In this document: positions 62,486 to 64,000 of the stretch, one piece after another
Layout of the letters: every line of letters starts with the position of its first letter
How positions within the stretch are numbered: the stretch's first letter is position 1
Source of the DNA: Naumovozyma dairenensis CBS 421
Taxonomy: Eukaryota; Ascomycota; Saccharomycetes; Saccharomycetales; Saccharomycetaceae
Reading direction: 5' to 3'
Assembly: GCF_000227115.2 (NCBI RefSeq)
Contig: NC_016480.1
Span: 868,001-932,000 of the forward strand
Length of the DNA: 64,000 bases
The notes under the pieces: generated by a model
Database searches by the model: none
What the model was told of the DNA's origin: nothing
The model's input: the letters and a program-made list of their open reading frames with translations, nothing else
Program-made: the position numbers and the translations under genes

Positions 62486-64000
62486 ATGTCTACGCTTAAG
62501 GACGAGGAAGTTATAACAACCATCTCTGAAGATTTTGGTTTCAAAGGGTTAGGAATCAAAGCAGTTCTACCTTCATATAATGAAAAACTACCATTTGCAT
62601 CATTGCATAACTTCGATATTTCTAATGAACAATCACTTTTCGCTGCCTCATGTGGTGGGAAGACAATAGTAGGGAATTTACAAGACTTAAGAGATTTAGT
62701 CACCACACAATCAAAAAAGAACGCTGAAGATGGTAATGATGATGATGATAATGATGCTCATCTTGAAGATAAAACGGAGGCGAAAACAAAACTTCTATCT
62801 AATATATGGGAATCGGTTGAAATCCTAAATGTCATTTTCGTTAAGATTTTCGAAAACAAAAACGTCTTGATAATAACAAGAGATGGTGATATAATGAATC
62901 TAAATTTATCATCAAATTCTAAAGATATTGAAGCAGTTTTCTCAACAAGTGAAAATGATACTTTTGTTGATGTTCAAGCTACTTCAAATAATAGTATACT
63001 TTTCCTAAATGATAAAGGCCAACTATACCATTTTAACTTAACTTCAAGAGAAGCTACAATTTTACTTGAAGAAACAGTGGGAACTTTCAATATTGTAGGT
63101 ACAACATTGTCTGCTATATTGAAAAACGGCCAAATCAAATTATATAAATGTCAAGGAACCACCTTGACCGAAAAGGCTGGATTTACAATCCCAACAGAGG
63201 TTAAAGAATCATTCAACGAAGAACCATATATTCCAAATGGTATACAAGAACTCTCTGACAATGAATTACTAGTGGTATTAGGAATTGAAGTTTCTGAAGC
63301 AACTGAAGATGTCATGTACGATCAAAAAATGTACATTGTAAAACATTCAGGAAATAATGCAGAATTCCAAGAATCATTTGATATTACTCCAGCTTTCGGT
63401 TCAGTACTAAGATATCCAACTTTTTATGACATTCAATTGCCTAATCTTATCGAATCCACTCAAACAATTAATATCTTAGGTTCTGCCAGTGCAAGTGACT
63501 TGACTATTTGGGATTCGAAAGAAGTCATCCAACCATCTCAAGATAGTGAAAGAGCTGTTTTACCAATTAATAAAGAAACCAATAATGATACAAACCCTAT
63601 CGGTATGGCTATGGACATATCTTCAACAGGTACTATTCTTGAACCATGTCCAGGCGTTGATTCATTAGAAAGGTTACCACTGATCTATATCCTGAATAAT
63701 GAAGGGAATATTCAAATTGAAGCTTTATACCATACTTCTGCCATTAAGGCAAATAAATTTGAAATTCCAACTCTTACCTATGAAACATCTAAATCGCAAG
63801 AAAATGTACCGTCATTTACATCCTTGAATCTCAACGACAACAAGAGTGATGAAGAAAAGAAAACCATATTTGGCGCTACTGTTACTACTACTACTGATAC
63901 AGCCTCACAGCCATTTGGTTCATCGATATCAAGCAATAATACACAAACTACCATAGGCAAACCCACATTTTCATTCGGTTCAGAAACAAAACCAATCTCG
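62486..64000 (+). CDS. NUP159: Nucleoporin Nup159 (5' part)
   Basis: Cytoplasmic-face nuclear pore protein that docks the DEAD-box ATPase Dbp5 during mRNA export. The frame is open from ATG 62486 to the window end: 505 residues, of about 1,460 in S. cerevisiae. Residues 1 to about 420 are the N-terminal beta-propeller (EEVITTISEDFGFKGLGIKA, RLPLIYILNNEGNIQIE), interrupted by an acidic loop (about 80-95). The FG-repeat region starts at the end (IFGAT, QPFGSS, FSFGS). Syntenic with YIL115C. Confidence 0.93.
   Translation, partial: MSTLKDEEVITTISEDFGFKGLGIKAVLPSYNEKLPFASLHNFDISNEQSLFAASCGGKTIVGNLQDLRDLVTTQSKKNAEDGNDDDDNDAHLEDKTEAKTKLLSNIWESVEILNVIFVKIFENKNVLIITRDGDIMNLNLSSNSKDIEAVFSTSENDTFVDVQATSNNSILFLNDKGQLYHFNLTSREATILLEETVGTFNIVGTTLSAILKNGQIKLYKCQGTTLTEKAGFTIPTEVKESFNEEPYIPNGIQELSDNELLVVLGIEVSEATEDVMYDQKMYIVKHSGNNAEFQESFDITPAFGSVLRYPTFYDIQLPNLIESTQTINILGSASASDLTIWDSKEVIQPSQDSERAVLPINKETNNDTNPIGMAMDISSTGTILEPCPGVDSLERLPLIYILNNEGNIQIEALYHTSAIKANKFEIPTLTYETSKSQENVPSFTSLNLNDNKSDEEKKTIFGATVTTTTDTASQPFGSSISSNNTQTTIGKPTFSFGSETKPIS

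Overview
The window is a stretch of AT-rich yeast nuclear chromosome. Evidence: single-exon genes packed at about 2 kb spacing, two short introns with GTATGT and TACTAAC signals, a divergent H3/H4 histone pair, a nuclear tRNA-Ile(AAU), and proteins close to Saccharomyces cerevisiae homologues but clearly diverged from them. The gene order looks like a post-whole-genome-duplication Saccharomycetaceae species outside Saccharomyces, for example the Naumovozyma/Kazachstania clade. That placement is inferred; nothing here names the species.

Layout. From about 6.7 kb to the right end the genes follow S. cerevisiae chromosome IX left arm almost in order: CAB2 (YIL083C), SDS3, KTR7, AIM19, AVT7, ICE2, UTP25, RSM25, LYS12, PRK1, BMT5, FYV10, FMC1, XBP1, DPH1, SHQ1, SLM1, MOB1, PFK26, YIL108W, HPM1, COX5B, HOS4, a porin and NUP159 (YIL115C). 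Interleaved are genes that S. cerevisiae keeps on the sister block of chromosome XIV: PUB1 (YNL016W), the H4/H3 pair (YNL030W/YNL031C) and IDH1 (YNL037C). This is the pattern expected when two duplicated chromosomes lose genes independently. UBP1 (YDL122W) and a partial gene at the left edge lie across a synteny break.

Gene-poor stretches. The largest are 27.1-29.8 kb (tRNA-Ile, possible long-terminal-repeat relics, degenerate repeats), 34.2-35.9 kb (a 355-bp inverted-repeat element resembling a non-autonomous hAT transposon), 36.5-38.6 kb and 53.3-54.5 kb (positions where S. cerevisiae has SGA1 and SEC24).

Functional groupings. Mitochondrial: IDH1, LYS12, COX5, RSM25, FMC1, AIM19, porin. 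Ribosome biogenesis: UTP25, BMT5 and SHQ1, each with an RRPE-PAC promoter module. Chromatin: SDS3, HOS4, H3, H4. Signalling and cell cycle: PRK1, SLM1, MOB1, PFK26, XBP1.

Most notable observations: (1) LYS12 carries what looks like a pair of compensating frameshifts that replace the conserved Glu-Asp-Leu-Tyr after ENT, including the catalytic tyrosine. (2) The COX5 start codon is itself split by an intron, leaving a one-nucleotide first coding exon. (3) The hAT-like miniature element. (4) A perfect 15-bp hairpin between KTR7 and histone H4.
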